Origin: Marinobacter sp. HL-58
GTDB lineage: Bacteria; Pseudomonadota; Gammaproteobacteria; Pseudomonadales; Oleiphilaceae
Assembly (NCBI RefSeq): GCF_001314605.1
Contig: NZ_LIHP01000007.1
Coordinates: 12,671 to 76,670, forward strand
Direction of reading: 5' to 3'
DNA length: 64,000 nt
The notes under the pieces are model-generated. The model was given only the letters and a program-made list of their open reading frames with translations, was not told the origin of the DNA and did no database searches. The position numbers and the translations under genes were made by a program. This document shows, one piece after another, positions 9,603 through 22,148 of the stretch (the stretch's first letter is position 1; the number at the start of each line of letters is the position of its first letter).

Positions 9603-10062
9603 TGCCGGCGCCCGGGATGACCGGAACCAGTCCTACTGGTTCCACATCCTCGCCCAGAACACCCCTGCTGCCCGCAATCTCCACGCCGCCAAACTGGTGG
9701 CCAAAGCCCGGCAGCAGGGTGACCGCGTGGGCATCGTCTGCGACACCATGCAACACGCCCAGGAACTGGACGACCTGCTCTGGAACTTCAGTCCGGAAGC
9801 CTTTATTCCCCACGGCATCGTCCCGGACTCCGCCACCACCTGTACTGATCCGGTCGGTATACTGCTTTGCCCACCGGTAGCCGAGGACTGGGATACCGTT
9901 ATCATCCTCTCGGCTACCTTGCCGGCGGATGCGGACCGGTTCAAACGGCTGGCGCTGGTTGCCCATAATGACGAGGCGGTTCTGGCACAGGCACGATCTC
10001 ACTTCAAGCAGCTGCGTGCGCTGGGGATTGAGCCTCGGGTGCATGATTTGCGGAAGCGGTGA
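9589..10062 (+). CDS. holC: DNA polymerase III subunit chi
   Basis: This 157-residue protein matches the HolC fold. Chi joins the clamp-loader psi subunit to SSB and helps polymerase III work on SSB-coated DNA. Visible features are the N-terminal YWFHILAQNTPAARNLHAAKLVAKA, followed by DTMQHAQELDDLLWNF, FIPHGI and a C-terminal RFKRLALVAH segment. It overlaps the end of pepA by 14 bp with only a weak ribosome site, so translation is probably coupled. It lies directly upstream of the hairpin region and valS; pepA-holC-valS order is conserved. Confidence 0.92.
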   Translation: MPESNAGARDDRNQSYWFHILAQNTPAARNLHAAKLVAKARQQGDRVGIVCDTMQHAQELDDLLWNFSPEAFIPHGIVPDSATTCTDPVGILLCPPVAEDWDTVIILSATLPADADRFKRLALVAHNDEAVLAQARSHFKQLRALGIEPRVHDLRKR

Positions 10063-10104
10063 GTTTTTGGGCCTTTTGTAGGACTGTCGGCTTGGGGGAG
10101 GAGC

Positions 10105-10187
10105 GGGGTGGTGGTGTTATTTCCCTTGGGAAAAGAACTCGCTTCGCTCAGACACCTTTTCCTGGCGGGAAATAACACCACCACCCC
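10105..10187 (-). repeat. Long palindrome E: 21-bp perfect arms around a conserved core
   Basis: Arms at 10105-10125 and 10167-10187 are perfect 21-base inverted repeats. The 41-base loop contains a second stem, GGAAAAG/CTTTTCC. Read on the minus strand, the core GTGTCTGAGCGAAGCGAGTT is the same as in the palindrome at 10330-10421 apart from one base. The arm sequences of the two copies are unrelated. The core holds GCGAAGC, the hyperstable mini-hairpin motif. Confidence 0.85.
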
Positions 10188-10329
10188 ACTCTTATGGGCC
10201 TGGCCGATATCTCCAGGGCAGTGCAGGGTCTGTCTCTGTTTTGTCTGGAAACTGCGATTTGTAAAACAAACTGGAAATCAAACCCAAGTAACACCATTGA
10301 ACAAAGTCGAGATAACTCGGAGTAAATAA

Positions 10330-10421
10330 GGGTATGGGGGTGGTTTGAATTTCAGGCGAGAAAAGGTGTCTGAGCGCAGCGAGTTCTTTTCCCGCCTGAA
10401 ATTCAAACTACCCCCGTACCC
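10330..10421 (+). repeat. Long palindrome F: 29-bp arms with two G-T wobbles
   Basis: Arms at 10330-10358 and 10393-10421 pair over 29 bases. The only two non-Watson-Crick positions (35/416 and 42/409 of this kilobase) are G-T pairs when the plus strand folds, and would be A-C mismatches on the minus strand. The 34-base loop carries core GTGTCTGAGCGCAGCGAGTT flanked by GAAAAGG/TTTTCC. It is in inverted orientation to the copy at 10105-10187. Confidence 0.85.
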
Positions 10422-10456
10422 CTCCCCCAGAGTTCGCCGCAACCCAAGGGAGCATG

Positions 10457-10462
10457 TATAAT
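10457..10462 (+). promoter_or_regulatory. Possible -10 element for valS
   Basis: A perfect TATAAT, directly preceded by TG, lies 55 bp before the valS ATG. Only a weak -35 (TTCGCC at 10433-10438, 18-bp spacer) is visible. The element lies just downstream of palindrome F, which would therefore be outside the valS mRNA if this promoter is used. Confidence 0.4.
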
Positions 10463-10516
10463 CGAGCGTCTCAAATTTCCCTTGTGAATCAACCAAACGG
10501 TCACCAGAAGAAACCC

Positions 10517-13387
<2,871 letters not shown>

Positions 13388-13390
13388 ATC

Positions 13391-14380
13391 ATGAACGGGC
13401 TCGGGGCGAACCAGCAGCTACCCGGCAGTGGCTCCATTGCCATTCTCGGGGCCGGTTCCCTCGGCCAGCTCTGGGCCGGCTACCTGCCGGCCGGCAGCGT
13501 GGCTTTTGTACCTCGCCCCACTCCTGAAAAAGAACCCGGTGCATCATTGGCTTACAGGCTTGAGCGATTCGATGGTTCTGTCCGGCCTGTGTCCGTGCCC
13601 TGGCTGTCCGTCGCAGCAGCCCCTCCTTCGCTTTTACTGGTCACCACCAAGGCCGGTGATACCCTCAGCGCACTGGAACCCCACCTGCCCGACCTTCCTC
13701 AAGGCGCGCCGATAGTGCTGTTCCAGAATGGCATGGGCAGCCAGCAGTCCGTCGCAGAACGTTGGCCACGGCAACCTGTGCTGGCTGCCAGCACCACCGA
13801 AGGGGCCAATCGCCCGGAACCCGGTTATACCGTCCACGCCGGCAAAGGTGAAACCTGGGTCGGAGCCCTGACAGACAGCGCCACCCCTCTGCTGCGCCAG
13901 GTGGTGAACACCCTGGCTGCCAGCGGGCTGACTGTGCATCCGGAAGCAGACATCCACCAGAGGCTCTGGGACAAGCTGCTGGTCAACGCTGGCATCAATG
14001 CCTTTACCGCCATTCTCAATTGCCGAAACGGGGATATCCTGAATCACCGGTTCTATCTGGAACATATAGACAACCTGTGCGAAGAAATAGCGGCGGTCAT
14101 GAATGCCGAGGACTGCCAGCCGCTGGCGCCTCACGCCATTCGCCAGCGTATAGAAGCCGTCGCCCGCAACACGGCAAACAATACATCGTCCATGCTGAGC
14201 GACCGGCAACAGGGGCGGACCACCGAAATTGATTTTATTAACGGTTATATCGCACGACAGGGCCAGGCACGGGGAATCAGGGTCACGGTGAACCAAATGC
14301 TCACGCAACAGGTACAACAACTGTCGGCAGATACAAAGGCCGGGGAACCATCCAATCACACCAGACCGGGAGCATCCTGA
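13391..14380 (+). CDS. panE: 2-dehydropantoate 2-reductase (ketopantoate reductase)
   Basis: This 329-residue NADPH-dependent enzyme reduces ketopantoate to pantoate on the route to coenzyme A. The N-terminal dinucleotide-binding fold shows IAILGAGSLGQLWAGYL (about 16-32). The segments LLVTTKAGDT, VLFQNGMGSQQ and KLLVNAGINAFTAI (catalytic Lys near residue 196) are ApbA/PanE family features. It starts 3 bp after the valS stop and its TGA overlaps the next ATG (TGATG), so all three genes likely form one transcript. Assignment within the family rests on motifs only, since ApbA-like homologues with other substrates exist. Confidence 0.88.
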   Translation: MNGLGANQQLPGSGSIAILGAGSLGQLWAGYLPAGSVAFVPRPTPEKEPGASLAYRLERFDGSVRPVSVPWLSVAAAPPSLLLVTTKAGDTLSALEPHLPDLPQGAPIVLFQNGMGSQQSVAERWPRQPVLAASTTEGANRPEPGYTVHAGKGETWVGALTDSATPLLRQVVNTLAASGLTVHPEADIHQRLWDKLLVNAGINAFTAILNCRNGDILNHRFYLEHIDNLCEEIAAVMNAEDCQPLAPHAIRQRIEAVARNTANNTSSMLSDRQQGRTTEIDFINGYIARQGQARGIRVTVNQMLTQQVQQLSADTKAGEPSNHTRPGAS

Positions 14381-14937
14381 TGGGCAATCGCCTTTCCAAA
14401 ATCTACACACGTACCGGAGACGACGGTTCAACCGGTCTTGCCGATGGTAATCGCATCGCCAAGAATGCCCAGCGGGTCGAGGCCATGGGTACGGCTGACG
14501 AACTGAACTGCCACATCGGGTTGCTGATTGAGTGCCTGGACAGCGATGACGAACTGGTGGAGAGCCTGCGTCGCATCCAGCATCACCTGTTTGATCTGGG
14601 TGGTGAGTTTGCCATCCCCGGCAGCAAGGTTATCGGCGACAACCATATCCAGTGGCTGGAGCAGACCCTGGACGCCCACAATGAGGACCTGCCGCCGCTG
14701 AAAAATTTTGTACTGCCCGGTGGATCTCCGGCCGCGGCCCAGTGCCACATGGCCCGTGCTGTTTGCCGTCGTGCCGAGCGGGTGGTAGTGGCGCTGAGCC
14801 ACGAGGATTCCATCAATACCGATTCCCGGCATTACCTGAACCGGTTATCCGACCTGTTGTTTGTGTTTGCGCGCGGCCTGGCCAGGCGCAACGGGGGTGA
14901 GGAAATTCTATGGGACCAGAAAAAGTCCGGGATGTAA
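14380..14937 (+). CDS. PduO-type cob(I)yrinic acid a,c-diamide adenosyltransferase
   Basis: This 185-residue enzyme transfers the 5'-deoxyadenosyl group of ATP to cob(I)alamin to make coenzyme B12. The N-terminal ATP loop TRTGDDGSTGLADG, followed by KNAQRVEAMGTADELN, and the helix RRAERVVVAL…NRLSDLLFVFAR are the PduO/MMAB signature. It is of the PduO type, not the CobA or EutT type. Its start overlaps the panE stop by one base. No cobalamin riboswitch or cobalamin synthesis gene is nearby. A symmetrical terminator follows at once. Confidence 0.92.
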   Translation: MGNRLSKIYTRTGDDGSTGLADGNRIAKNAQRVEAMGTADELNCHIGLLIECLDSDDELVESLRRIQHHLFDLGGEFAIPGSKVIGDNHIQWLEQTLDAHNEDLPPLKNFVLPGGSPAAAQCHMARAVCRRAERVVVALSHEDSINTDSRHYLNRLSDLLFVFARGLARRNGGEEILWDQKKSGM

Positions 14938-14945
14938 GCGGGCGG

Positions 14946-14973
14946 TAAAGGCCTCCGGAGCCGGAGGCCTTTA
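14946..14973. terminator. Bidirectional terminator
   Basis: TAAAGGCCTCCGG-ag-CCGGAGGCCTTTA is a perfect 13-bp inverted repeat with a two-base centre, placed between the convergent adenosyltransferase (stop 14937) and chemoreceptor (stop 14979) genes. U-tracts are short (three bases), but position and symmetry fit a shared terminator. Confidence 0.75.
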
Positions 14974-14978
14974 CAGGA

Positions 14979-17009
14979 TCATACCCGGAAGGCTTCCACA
15001 AGCCGCTGCAGTGAAGCGGTCAGCTGCGACATTTCACGGGACGAAGCCAGGGTTTCCTCGGCATTATCCGCTGTCTTCTGTCCCAGCACGCTGATCTGTT
15101 CCACATTGGTGTTCACATTCCTGGCCACGGCGGACTGCTCCTCCGCCGCCTGAGCAATCTGGTGGCTCATATCCACGATGGTCGAGATACCCTGAGCAAT
15201 GCGATCCAGTGCCTCGGTCACTTCAGACGATTTCTTCACCGTGGTTTCGGTCACGTCATGGCTGTTGGTCATGGCCGCAACGGCTTCCTTTACGCCGCTT
15301 TGCAGGCGGGAAATCATGCCTTCAATTTCTTCCGTGGACTTGTGTGTACGCTGGGACAACGAACGCACTTCGTCCGCCACCACGGCAAAGCCACGCCCCT
15401 GCTCTCCGGCACGGGCCGCTTCTATAGCTGCGTTCAGTGCCAGCAGATTGGTCTGTTCGGCAATGGCCTTGATCTCCACCAACACCTGGCTGATGTTGTC
15501 ACTGTCTGCATTCACCCGGTTGATCACCTCAACTGCGCCGGCAATCTCGGTTGCCAGCCGATTGATCGTCTCAACGGTATCAGCCACCACTTCGCGCCCT
15601 TTCCCGGTATCTTCCTCTGCCCTGCCGGCACTGTCAGACACCCGGTGGGCGCTCTCGGTCACTTCGTTAACCGCTTCCACCATCTGGCTCATGGCTTCGT
15701 TGATCTGGCCGGACTCCTCCATCTGGCGGGCTACCGCCTGACTGTTGGCCGCGGCAGTATCATTGACGCGGATTGCCTGATTATCCACATCCGACGTGGT
15801 ACTGCTGACGGAACGGATCAGCTCGGCGATCCTGTCCGTCATATTGTTGAACTCTGTCGTGAGCTCGCCCAATTCGTCACGGTTATCCAGTTCGATATGG
15901 GCTGTCATATCCCCTGCAGCCACATTGCGGGCTGCCTGACTGAACCGGTTGATCGCCCTGCGCACAGACATGAAAAAGCCGATATAGAGGTACACCACCA
16001 CCAGCAGCACAATAACAAGAGCAATGATGATGAAACGCCGCTGCTGAATCTCGGCGTCCAGACGTGCGTTCAGGTTATCGCTGACCACATCAAAAATACC
16101 CGCCGTCAGGTCATCATAGTGAACCAGCTGACTCTCGATCACCCGGTTGAAGTCCTCCCACGGCAACTCCAGGCGCATGGGTGCGATGACATTGGTATCA
16201 AGCTCATCACGTATGCTGATCAGGCTACCCTCGATACTCTGCAACGCGTCACCACTCCTTTCGGCCAGAGCCGGTGAGGTGTCGATTGCCACAGAAAGTG
16301 AGGGGCCGAGAAGCGATGAGCGATTGGTCAGTTCATCATAGATTTCGTTCAGCACGTCGCTGAGACTGTAACCCACCTGCCCTTCCAGCAGCGCAAAGGT
16401 CCCGAATGACCTGGCCCGGCCGATAATACTCTCGGCATCCGGCAAGGCCTCTCGCACCAGCCCGAGCAACAGCAGATTCTCCCGGGACGCGTCCTGGCCC
16501 AGCCCGGAAATCTCGATGGTGGCGGAGAGCATGGCGCGGACCTTCTGCACAAACTCCTGGTAATACTTGAACTGGGGGTCGATATTGCCCTGATAGCTGT
16601 CGGTGGACTTCAGCTCCTGCCACTCTTCCTGTAACAGTGCGATCTGCTCCGCCCAGTTGTCGGATGTATCGAACCTTGCCTCTGCGCCGGCAAGCTCTTC
16701 CAGAAGACTGTCGATTTCCCGGGCCACTTCGTCGGACCTGGACAATAACTCGTTATCATCCTTGGTCTTACCCGGTGCCCGGAAATCACGATATTCAAAG
16801 GATGCCTGAAGGAGTGCATCGACCTGTTCAAGTTGCTCCAGGCCTTCAACCCCGCGGGTCATGGTATCCACCGACCGGTTCAGCTCACTGATTACCAGCC
16901 AGGAAAGGGCAACGATAGGCAGCAGAAAAAGGACGCTGATCAGGCTGAACTTGTAGAACATCGGCAGCCGGTTCATCAACGACACAGCAGGCTTGATAAG
17001 CAGGTTCAC
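14979..17009 (-). CDS. Methyl-accepting chemotaxis protein
   Basis: This transmembrane chemoreceptor signals to CheA/CheW to bias flagellar rotation. It has a first membrane helix (about residues 20-43), a helical, Glu/Asp-rich periplasmic sensor of about 275 residues, a second helix [21 protein letters not shown] (about 321-342), a HAMP domain, and a cytoplasmic hairpin with the conserved tip [19 protein letters not shown] (about 510-530). The sensor length fits a helical bimodular (HBM-like) domain rather than a simple four-helix bundle; the ligand is unknown. I chose the GTG at 17009, which has GGGGG five bases upstream; the GTG at 17021 has no ribosome site. A sigma-28 promoter lies upstream. 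Confidence 0.92.
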   Translation of the reverse strand: MNLLIKPAVSLMNRLPMFYKFSLISVLFLLPIVALSWLVISELNRSVDTMTRGVEGLEQLEQVDALLQASFEYRDFRAPGKTKDDNELLSRSDEVAREIDSLLEELAGAEARFDTSDNWAEQIALLQEEWQELKSTDSYQGNIDPQFKYYQEFVQKVRAMLSATIEISGLGQDASRENLLLLGLVREALPDAESIIGRARSFGTFALLEGQVGYSLSDVLNEIYDELTNRSSLLGPSLSVAIDTSPALAERSGDALQSIEGSLISIRDELDTNVIAPMRLELPWEDFNRVIESQLVHYDDLTAGIFDVVSDNLNARLDAEIQQRRFIIIALVIVLLVVVYLYIGFFMSVRRAINRFSQAARNVAAGDMTAHIELDNRDELGELTTEFNNMTDRIAELIRSVSSTTSDVDNQAIRVNDTAAANSQAVARQMEESGQINEAMSQMVEAVNEVTESAHRVSDSAGRAEEDTGKGREVVADTVETINRLATEIAGAVEVINRVNADSDNISQVLVEIKAIAEQTNLLALNAAIEAARAGEQGRGFAVVADEVRSLSQRTHKSTEEIEGMISRLQSGVKEAVAAMTNSHDVTETTVKKSSEVTEALDRIAQGISTIVDMSHQIAQAAEEQSAVARNVNTNVEQISVLGQKTADNAEETLASSREMSQLTASLQRLVEAFRV

Positions 17010-17063
17010 GTATACCCCCACACAAGGTGTCGAACGAATAAAGCTTTATTATATTTGTTTATA

Positions 17064-17090
17064 TTGTCGACTAAAGTACTACAAACTTGA
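17064..17090 (-). promoter_or_regulatory. Sigma-28 (FliA) promoter of the chemoreceptor
   Basis: On the minus strand TCAAGTTT (17083-17090), an 11-bp spacer and GTCGACAA (17064-17071) match the FliA consensus TAAAGTTT-N11-GCCGATAA at 7 of 8 and 6 of 8 positions with the exact spacing. It lies about 55 bp before the receptor start. This puts the receptor in the late flagellar regulon. Confidence 0.8.
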
Positions 17091-17134
17091 GTGTTTTTCG
17101 GCGTATAAATGTAATTTTTGTTAAAACCTGCCCC

Positions 17135-18022
17135 CTATATAACACCCGCGATCACCAGAAGGGCCAGGACACAGATCCATACCAGCATGCTCCGGTTAAG
17201 CAGGTCCCGGATTGCGTCCAGGCTGCGCTGGCCATAATCTGGCCATTCATCAGGGTGGATCTGTGAAAACCGCGCGGGGTCAAGGGCATATCCCGTCAGC
17301 GCACCGTTGGCAGCTCCCATCAGGACCTGCTCGGTTTTCAGCGTTATACCGGCCAGAACCCGCTTCCCCTCGCTCATCCAGCCAGCCAGGTCCCCGGCCA
17401 ACCCGAAGGTGAACGACAGCAAGCGGGCAGGTATCCAGTTCAGGACTTCGGCCATTCTGGCAAAACCGGGTCTTGCCGCTGCCTGTGGCCATTGGTCTCT
17501 CAATGCAATGATTCCCCGCGCGAAAAATGCCATCGCAGGGCCGGCAACCACATACCAGAAGGCAATGAGGAAGAAACGTTCGAATACCTCGACCATCAGA
17601 GTCCGTGTCAGTATCAGATGCATCTCTTCCGGCGACGCCGCTGCACCCCGGTCTCGTGACGGGAGAAGATCCTTGATGTGGTGCCAGGCAGCCTGCATAT
17701 CACCCCTGGCCCAGGACGCACTATAGGCTTCCAGCGGCGAGCGCCAGCCCGGGGCACCCATCAGCAGCACCAACAGAATAAACTCCAGAGGATAAGCCGC
17801 CATTCTCCAGCCCAGCTCCGCCAGGTACCATTCTCCGGCGGCAATCAGCAGCGCCGGCACCGCTATCGTGGCCAGCCCCTTCCACTTGACGGCCTCCTTT
17901 CCCGCGGGACTCCTGCTGTTTCCTCGAAAAGCAGCACGCCACAGGGGCGCCCCGGACCACAGGTTTGCCGCATCCAGTTTGCGCCTGGTCAGGTACGCGA
18001 GAAGAAACACCACCAGTGCCAT
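17135..18022 (-). CDS. ampE: AmpE-like inner-membrane protein
   Basis: This 295-residue membrane protein has about four hydrophobic segments: an N-terminal helix, WKGLATIAVPALLIAAGEWYL, MEVFERFFLIAFWYVVAGPAMAFF (with the conserved FERFF…FWY pattern) and a C-terminal helix. AmpE is classically encoded with AmpD and was described as a sensory partner in beta-lactamase regulation; its biochemical role remains unsettled. Its start overlaps the ampD stop by one base, so the pair is co-translated. Confidence 0.9.
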   Translation of the reverse strand: MALVVFLLAYLTRRKLDAANLWSGAPLWRAAFRGNSRSPAGKEAVKWKGLATIAVPALLIAAGEWYLAELGWRMAAYPLEFILLVLLMGAPGWRSPLEAYSASWARGDMQAAWHHIKDLLPSRDRGAAASPEEMHLILTRTLMVEVFERFFLIAFWYVVAGPAMAFFARGIIALRDQWPQAAARPGFARMAEVLNWIPARLLSFTFGLAGDLAGWMSEGKRVLAGITLKTEQVLMGAANGALTGYALDPARFSQIHPDEWPDYGQRSLDAIRDLLNRSMLVWICVLALLVIAGVI

Positions 18023-18591
18023 CAGCCAACTCCTTCTGTTGTCTGCCCGGCATCCAGCAATTTCCGGTAGCGGGACCAGTCAAACGCAGGCCCCGGGTCG
18101 GTTTTCCGGCCCGGGGCGATATCACTGTGGCCGGTGATCCTGTCCGGGGTGATGTCCGGCCATGCCGCCATGATCAGCCGTGACAGCTCCGCCAGCGCCC
18201 GGTACTGGGCAGGGGTATAGGGAATGTCGTCCGTACCTTCCAGTTCAATGCCGATGGAGAAGTCATTGCACTCTTCCTCGCCCTGAAAACAGGACCGGCC
18301 AGCGTGCCAGGCCCTGTCCAGCAGGCTGACAAACTGCACCGGTGATCCATCCCGGCGGATCAGCAGATGAGACGATACCTTCATCCCGGCAATCATCTCG
18401 AAATAGGGGTGCCCGGACGCTTCAAGCTGATTACAGAAAAACCGCTCAATGGCATCACCACCGAACTGCCCTGGCGGCAGACTGATGTTGTGAACTACCA
18501 GCAGGGATATACCCGAACCCTCCGGGCGGAGACCAAAGTTGGGTGAGGGGCACCACCTGGCCGTAGCTACGCGTCCGGTGCGGCGCAGCAT
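18022..18591 (-). CDS. ampD: 1,6-anhydro-N-acetylmuramyl-L-alanine amidase AmpD
   Basis: This cytosolic zinc amidase cleaves the peptide from anhydro-muropeptides during cell-wall recycling; its loss raises the inducer of AmpC beta-lactamase through AmpR. The amidase_2 fold shows LLVVHNISLPPG (first zinc His), RAWHAGRS, NDFSIGIELEG and HSDIAPGRKTDPGPAFDW (second His, catalytic Lys and zinc Asp). The ATG at 18591 gives 189 residues that align end to end with E. coli AmpD. A TTG at 18648 with a GGAA site would add 19 residues and cannot be excluded. No ampC or ampR is in the window. Confidence 0.93.
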   Translation of the reverse strand: MLRRTGRVATARWCPSPNFGLRPEGSGISLLVVHNISLPPGQFGGDAIERFFCNQLEASGHPYFEMIAGMKVSSHLLIRRDGSPVQFVSLLDRAWHAGRSCFQGEEECNDFSIGIELEGTDDIPYTPAQYRALAELSRLIMAAWPDITPDRITGHSDIAPGRKTDPGPAFDWSRYRKLLDAGQTTEGVG

Positions 18592-18748
18592 TGAAGCCGG
18601 GTTTTCGGAAGGAGCAATGGAGCGGTGTGATGCTTTTCGTTCAGACAAGGTGATTCCAGCAGGCCGGTGGCGGACGTTTGGAAATCATCCGCCTCTGTTA
18701 CTTTGATGCCTGTGATTGAAGCACAAAGTCGCCTGCCTTGCTATCGGC

Positions 18749-21070
18749 TCAGTCTTTACGACTGCTGCGCAGGTTATCGATGATGGATTCCAGTGCCCGG
18801 TCGAAAATCAGCCCATCGTCAAGCATGGTGATTTCTTCCGCTGCCATAGCCGAGGCCAGATCCTCACGCTGGTATTCGGCCACTTTTGCACCACTGCGAT
18901 TGACAAAGATGTATTTGCCGGTGGCCTTGATGAACGCGGCCAGCTTGCAGCGGGTCTTGCCACCGTCGCGGATCAGCTCAATCCAGGAACCGACTCGCAG
19001 GCTGTCGGCGCGGTCCAGCCACTGGGGATCAAGGCCACTGTCGGCCACCGGAGCTTCCGCAACTTCGGCACCACCCGCGTCTGCCCCAGAAGACACGGGC
19101 TCAGGAATCTGCTGTGGCTCGGCTGTGTCTGTCGGCACAGCCGGAGCCGGGTCCTCTTTGGCCTCCACCGGAGCAGGCTCAGGGGGAGCAACTTCAGCGG
19201 TTTCTGCCTTGACCGGCTCTTCCACGGACTCGTTACGACGGGATGTAGTCACCAGACGCTGGAACACATCCACATGGGCCAGCTCAAGATCACGGATGGC
19301 CGCGTCCGTTGCGAACGGATCCCAGGCGATTTCCTGCAACGCTGATCTCAATCCATCCACGATACCGGGAATGGCCCTCAGCAGGTCACTGCGGGTGCTG
19401 TCTTCAACCGGCTGTGGATCCACACTCCAGACCAACTGACGGGTCAATGCCGATGCCGCCTGCCAGCGCTCGCTGTCTTCCCCTTCACGCAGTACCACCC
19501 ACTGGAGGTACCTGGACCAGGCTTCATTAAGCAGCGTCAACACCTGGGGAGGCAGATCACGGCCACTCATCTGTTCGCTCAACAACGCGTCTGTGGCCCT
19601 GGAGGCCCTTTCCTGTTTTGCCCGGCCCTCTTCCGCGTCACGAAGACGTTGCTCCACCAGCTCCCGCCGGCGTCGATCCAGATCCATGAAATGCCCGAAA
19701 TCACTGAGCAGTTCACTGAATATTTCCACATTGTCCGTGAATTCATTCAGAACACGATCAACAACGGATTCGATCTTTTCCCGCAGAGGGTCACGCTGGC
19801 CGGATTTTTTCTCGGTCCAGCCAATGGCTGACATAGCCAGCTCATTCAGCAGTTTCCTGACCGGATGACCACCGCGGTTGAAGAAATTCCTGTCACTCAG
19901 AGCCACCTTGAGCACCGGAATCTGCAACCGACCGATCAGGGCTTTCATCACCGGGTGGAGCTGACGGTCTTCAAGGATGAAGTCGAACAGCATAGAAACC
20001 AGATTGATGACATCACTGTCTACCTGGCCAGCATTGAGCTTGCCACCGGTTTCCGCCCGGAAAACCGGTTGCAGCTGTTCGGACAAAGGCACCACCTCGC
20101 CCTGCCCCCAATGAATCGACTGAGTCTGGATATCGCTCAGGCGCGACATCAGGGTGCCGGTATCCAGGAACCCTGCTCCTCCGGACGGCATGCCTCCAAC
20201 CGTTCCACTCTGGCCCTGTCCCTGATGCAGCAATGCGCTGAGCTCGGAAAAGGTGGCCCGGACATCTTCGCCAGGCGCTGTCAACGGGCTTCCGGTGTCT
20301 GGCCCCGCACGCTCTGACAGCACCGCCCCACTTTGACGGGCACCAGGAGCCGGTCGTCCGGACGATGCACGGCCGCCAGTCGGAGCACGACGCATATCCG
20401 GCAGCACGCCCTCGGCAATCAGTGTTTTGTTGGCATCCTTGTAAACATCGCCAAGAACCCCGACCAGCAGACGGTCAAACAGCTTCAACACCACCAGCTT
20501 GGCACGAATGTCGATTTCCAGGTCTGAGCAGGCCTCCGCGACACCACCGCAGATCACTTCCGGGCTCAGGGGCATCTGGCTGTCTTCCAGCTTCACCGAG
20601 GGCACGAGGTGAGACACTCGCACGTTCAGCAGCCGGATTGCCTCCGCATGCTGGTTGCGGAGCTTGTTGATGAGGTTATCGATGGCCACCTGCTGTTCAA
20701 GATCCGAGTGGTCAACCAGCTCCAGCGAGTCCTGGTCAACTTCATCCAGGCTGCCGCTGCCGCCGCCCGGGCGAAAGGAGCCAATTTCATTGAAGGCACG
20801 GCTGACGTACTGCAGAACCGATACGGTCATGTTCTTGCGCCGCAGCCGGAGTTCCCGCATCGCATCAAAGTAGGCCGTCTGGTCCTGATTGGTCCCTGCT
20901 TTGTCTGCCAGCTCGAAAAGCGCATCATCAGCCTTGTCAAAAAATCCGGACAGCACTGCCTTGAGTGACTGACCAGATACGTCACGCAGACGCACCAGAG
21001 AGCCGGGCAGGGAAAACCTGTCAGGCAGCTTCTGGTTTTTAAAACTTACAACCTTGTTATCCTGCGCCAT
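18749..21070 (-). CDS. DUF1631 family protein
   Basis: This 773-residue soluble protein of the DUF1631 family is of unknown function. It is largely alpha-helical and acidic. A low-complexity Pro/Ala/Glu/Val-rich linker (about residues 605-680) separates the long helical region from a C-terminal domain of about 90 residues (SLRVGSWIELIRD…CKLAAFIKATGKYIFVNRSG…). That last part resembles a small beta-rich, PilZ-like fold, which is my inference. GGAG precedes the ATG. It is divergent from nadC across a 225-bp region with two phased direct repeats. The same neighbourhood is found in Pseudomonas. Confidence 0.85.
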   Translation of the reverse strand: MAQDNKVVSFKNQKLPDRFSLPGSLVRLRDVSGQSLKAVLSGFFDKADDALFELADKAGTNQDQTAYFDAMRELRLRRKNMTVSVLQYVSRAFNEIGSFRPGGGSGSLDEVDQDSLELVDHSDLEQQVAIDNLINKLRNQHAEAIRLLNVRVSHLVPSVKLEDSQMPLSPEVICGGVAEACSDLEIDIRAKLVVLKLFDRLLVGVLGDVYKDANKTLIAEGVLPDMRRAPTGGRASSGRPAPGARQSGAVLSERAGPDTGSPLTAPGEDVRATFSELSALLHQGQGQSGTVGGMPSGGAGFLDTGTLMSRLSDIQTQSIHWGQGEVVPLSEQLQPVFRAETGGKLNAGQVDSDVINLVSMLFDFILEDRQLHPVMKALIGRLQIPVLKVALSDRNFFNRGGHPVRKLLNELAMSAIGWTEKKSGQRDPLREKIESVVDRVLNEFTDNVEIFSELLSDFGHFMDLDRRRRELVEQRLRDAEEGRAKQERASRATDALLSEQMSGRDLPPQVLTLLNEAWSRYLQWVVLREGEDSERWQAASALTRQLVWSVDPQPVEDSTRSDLLRAIPGIVDGLRSALQEIAWDPFATDAAIRDLELAHVDVFQRLVTTSRRNESVEEPVKAETAEVAPPEPAPVEAKEDPAPAVPTDTAEPQQIPEPVSSGADAGGAEVAEAPVADSGLDPQWLDRADSLRVGSWIELIRDGGKTRCKLAAFIKATGKYIFVNRSGAKVAEYQREDLASAMAAEEITMLDDGLIFDRALESIIDNLRSSRKD

Positions 21071-21130
21071 TCGGCTACTCCGGACGTTGACTGGAGACCT
21101 TTGTTATTGCACATCTTAGGCCTTACCCAC

Positions 21131-21164
21131 GTCACCTTGTGTCAGAATTTGTCACCTTTTGTGT
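21131..21164. promoter_or_regulatory. Two phased direct repeats between DUF1631 and nadC
   Basis: GTCACCTTGTGT (21131-21142) and GTCACCTTTTGTGT (21151-21164) start exactly 20 bp apart, about two helical turns, in the divergent gap. Such an arrangement fits binding of a dimeric or paired regulator on one face of the DNA. I do not recognise the motif; it is not an obvious NrtR or NadR site. Confidence 0.35.
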
Positions 21165-21175
21165 TTAAGTGATGA

Positions 21176-22144
<969 letters not shown>

Positions 22145-22148
22145 CGCC

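Larger units (their letters stand above)
10063..10516 (+). other. 454-bp gene-free stretch with two long palindromes
   Basis: No credible reading frame is present. The stretch holds palindrome 10105-10187, palindrome 10330-10421, a small inverted repeat CGAG-ataa-CTCG around 10309-10320, and a possible valS -10 at 10457-10462. The 140 bases between the two palindromes show nothing else I recognise. Confidence 0.7.

Noticed and set aside
10105..10421. The two palindromes as ordinary Rho-independent terminators of holC
   Set aside because: Neither is followed by a T-run on the plus strand, the arms are far longer than needed, and a shared core in opposite orientations is not expected of terminators. 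Transcription attenuation by the structure remains possible.
14380..14937. Cobalamin riboswitch ahead of the adenosyltransferase
   Set aside because: The gene overlaps panE by one base, leaving no leader, and no B12-box-like sequence is seen upstream.
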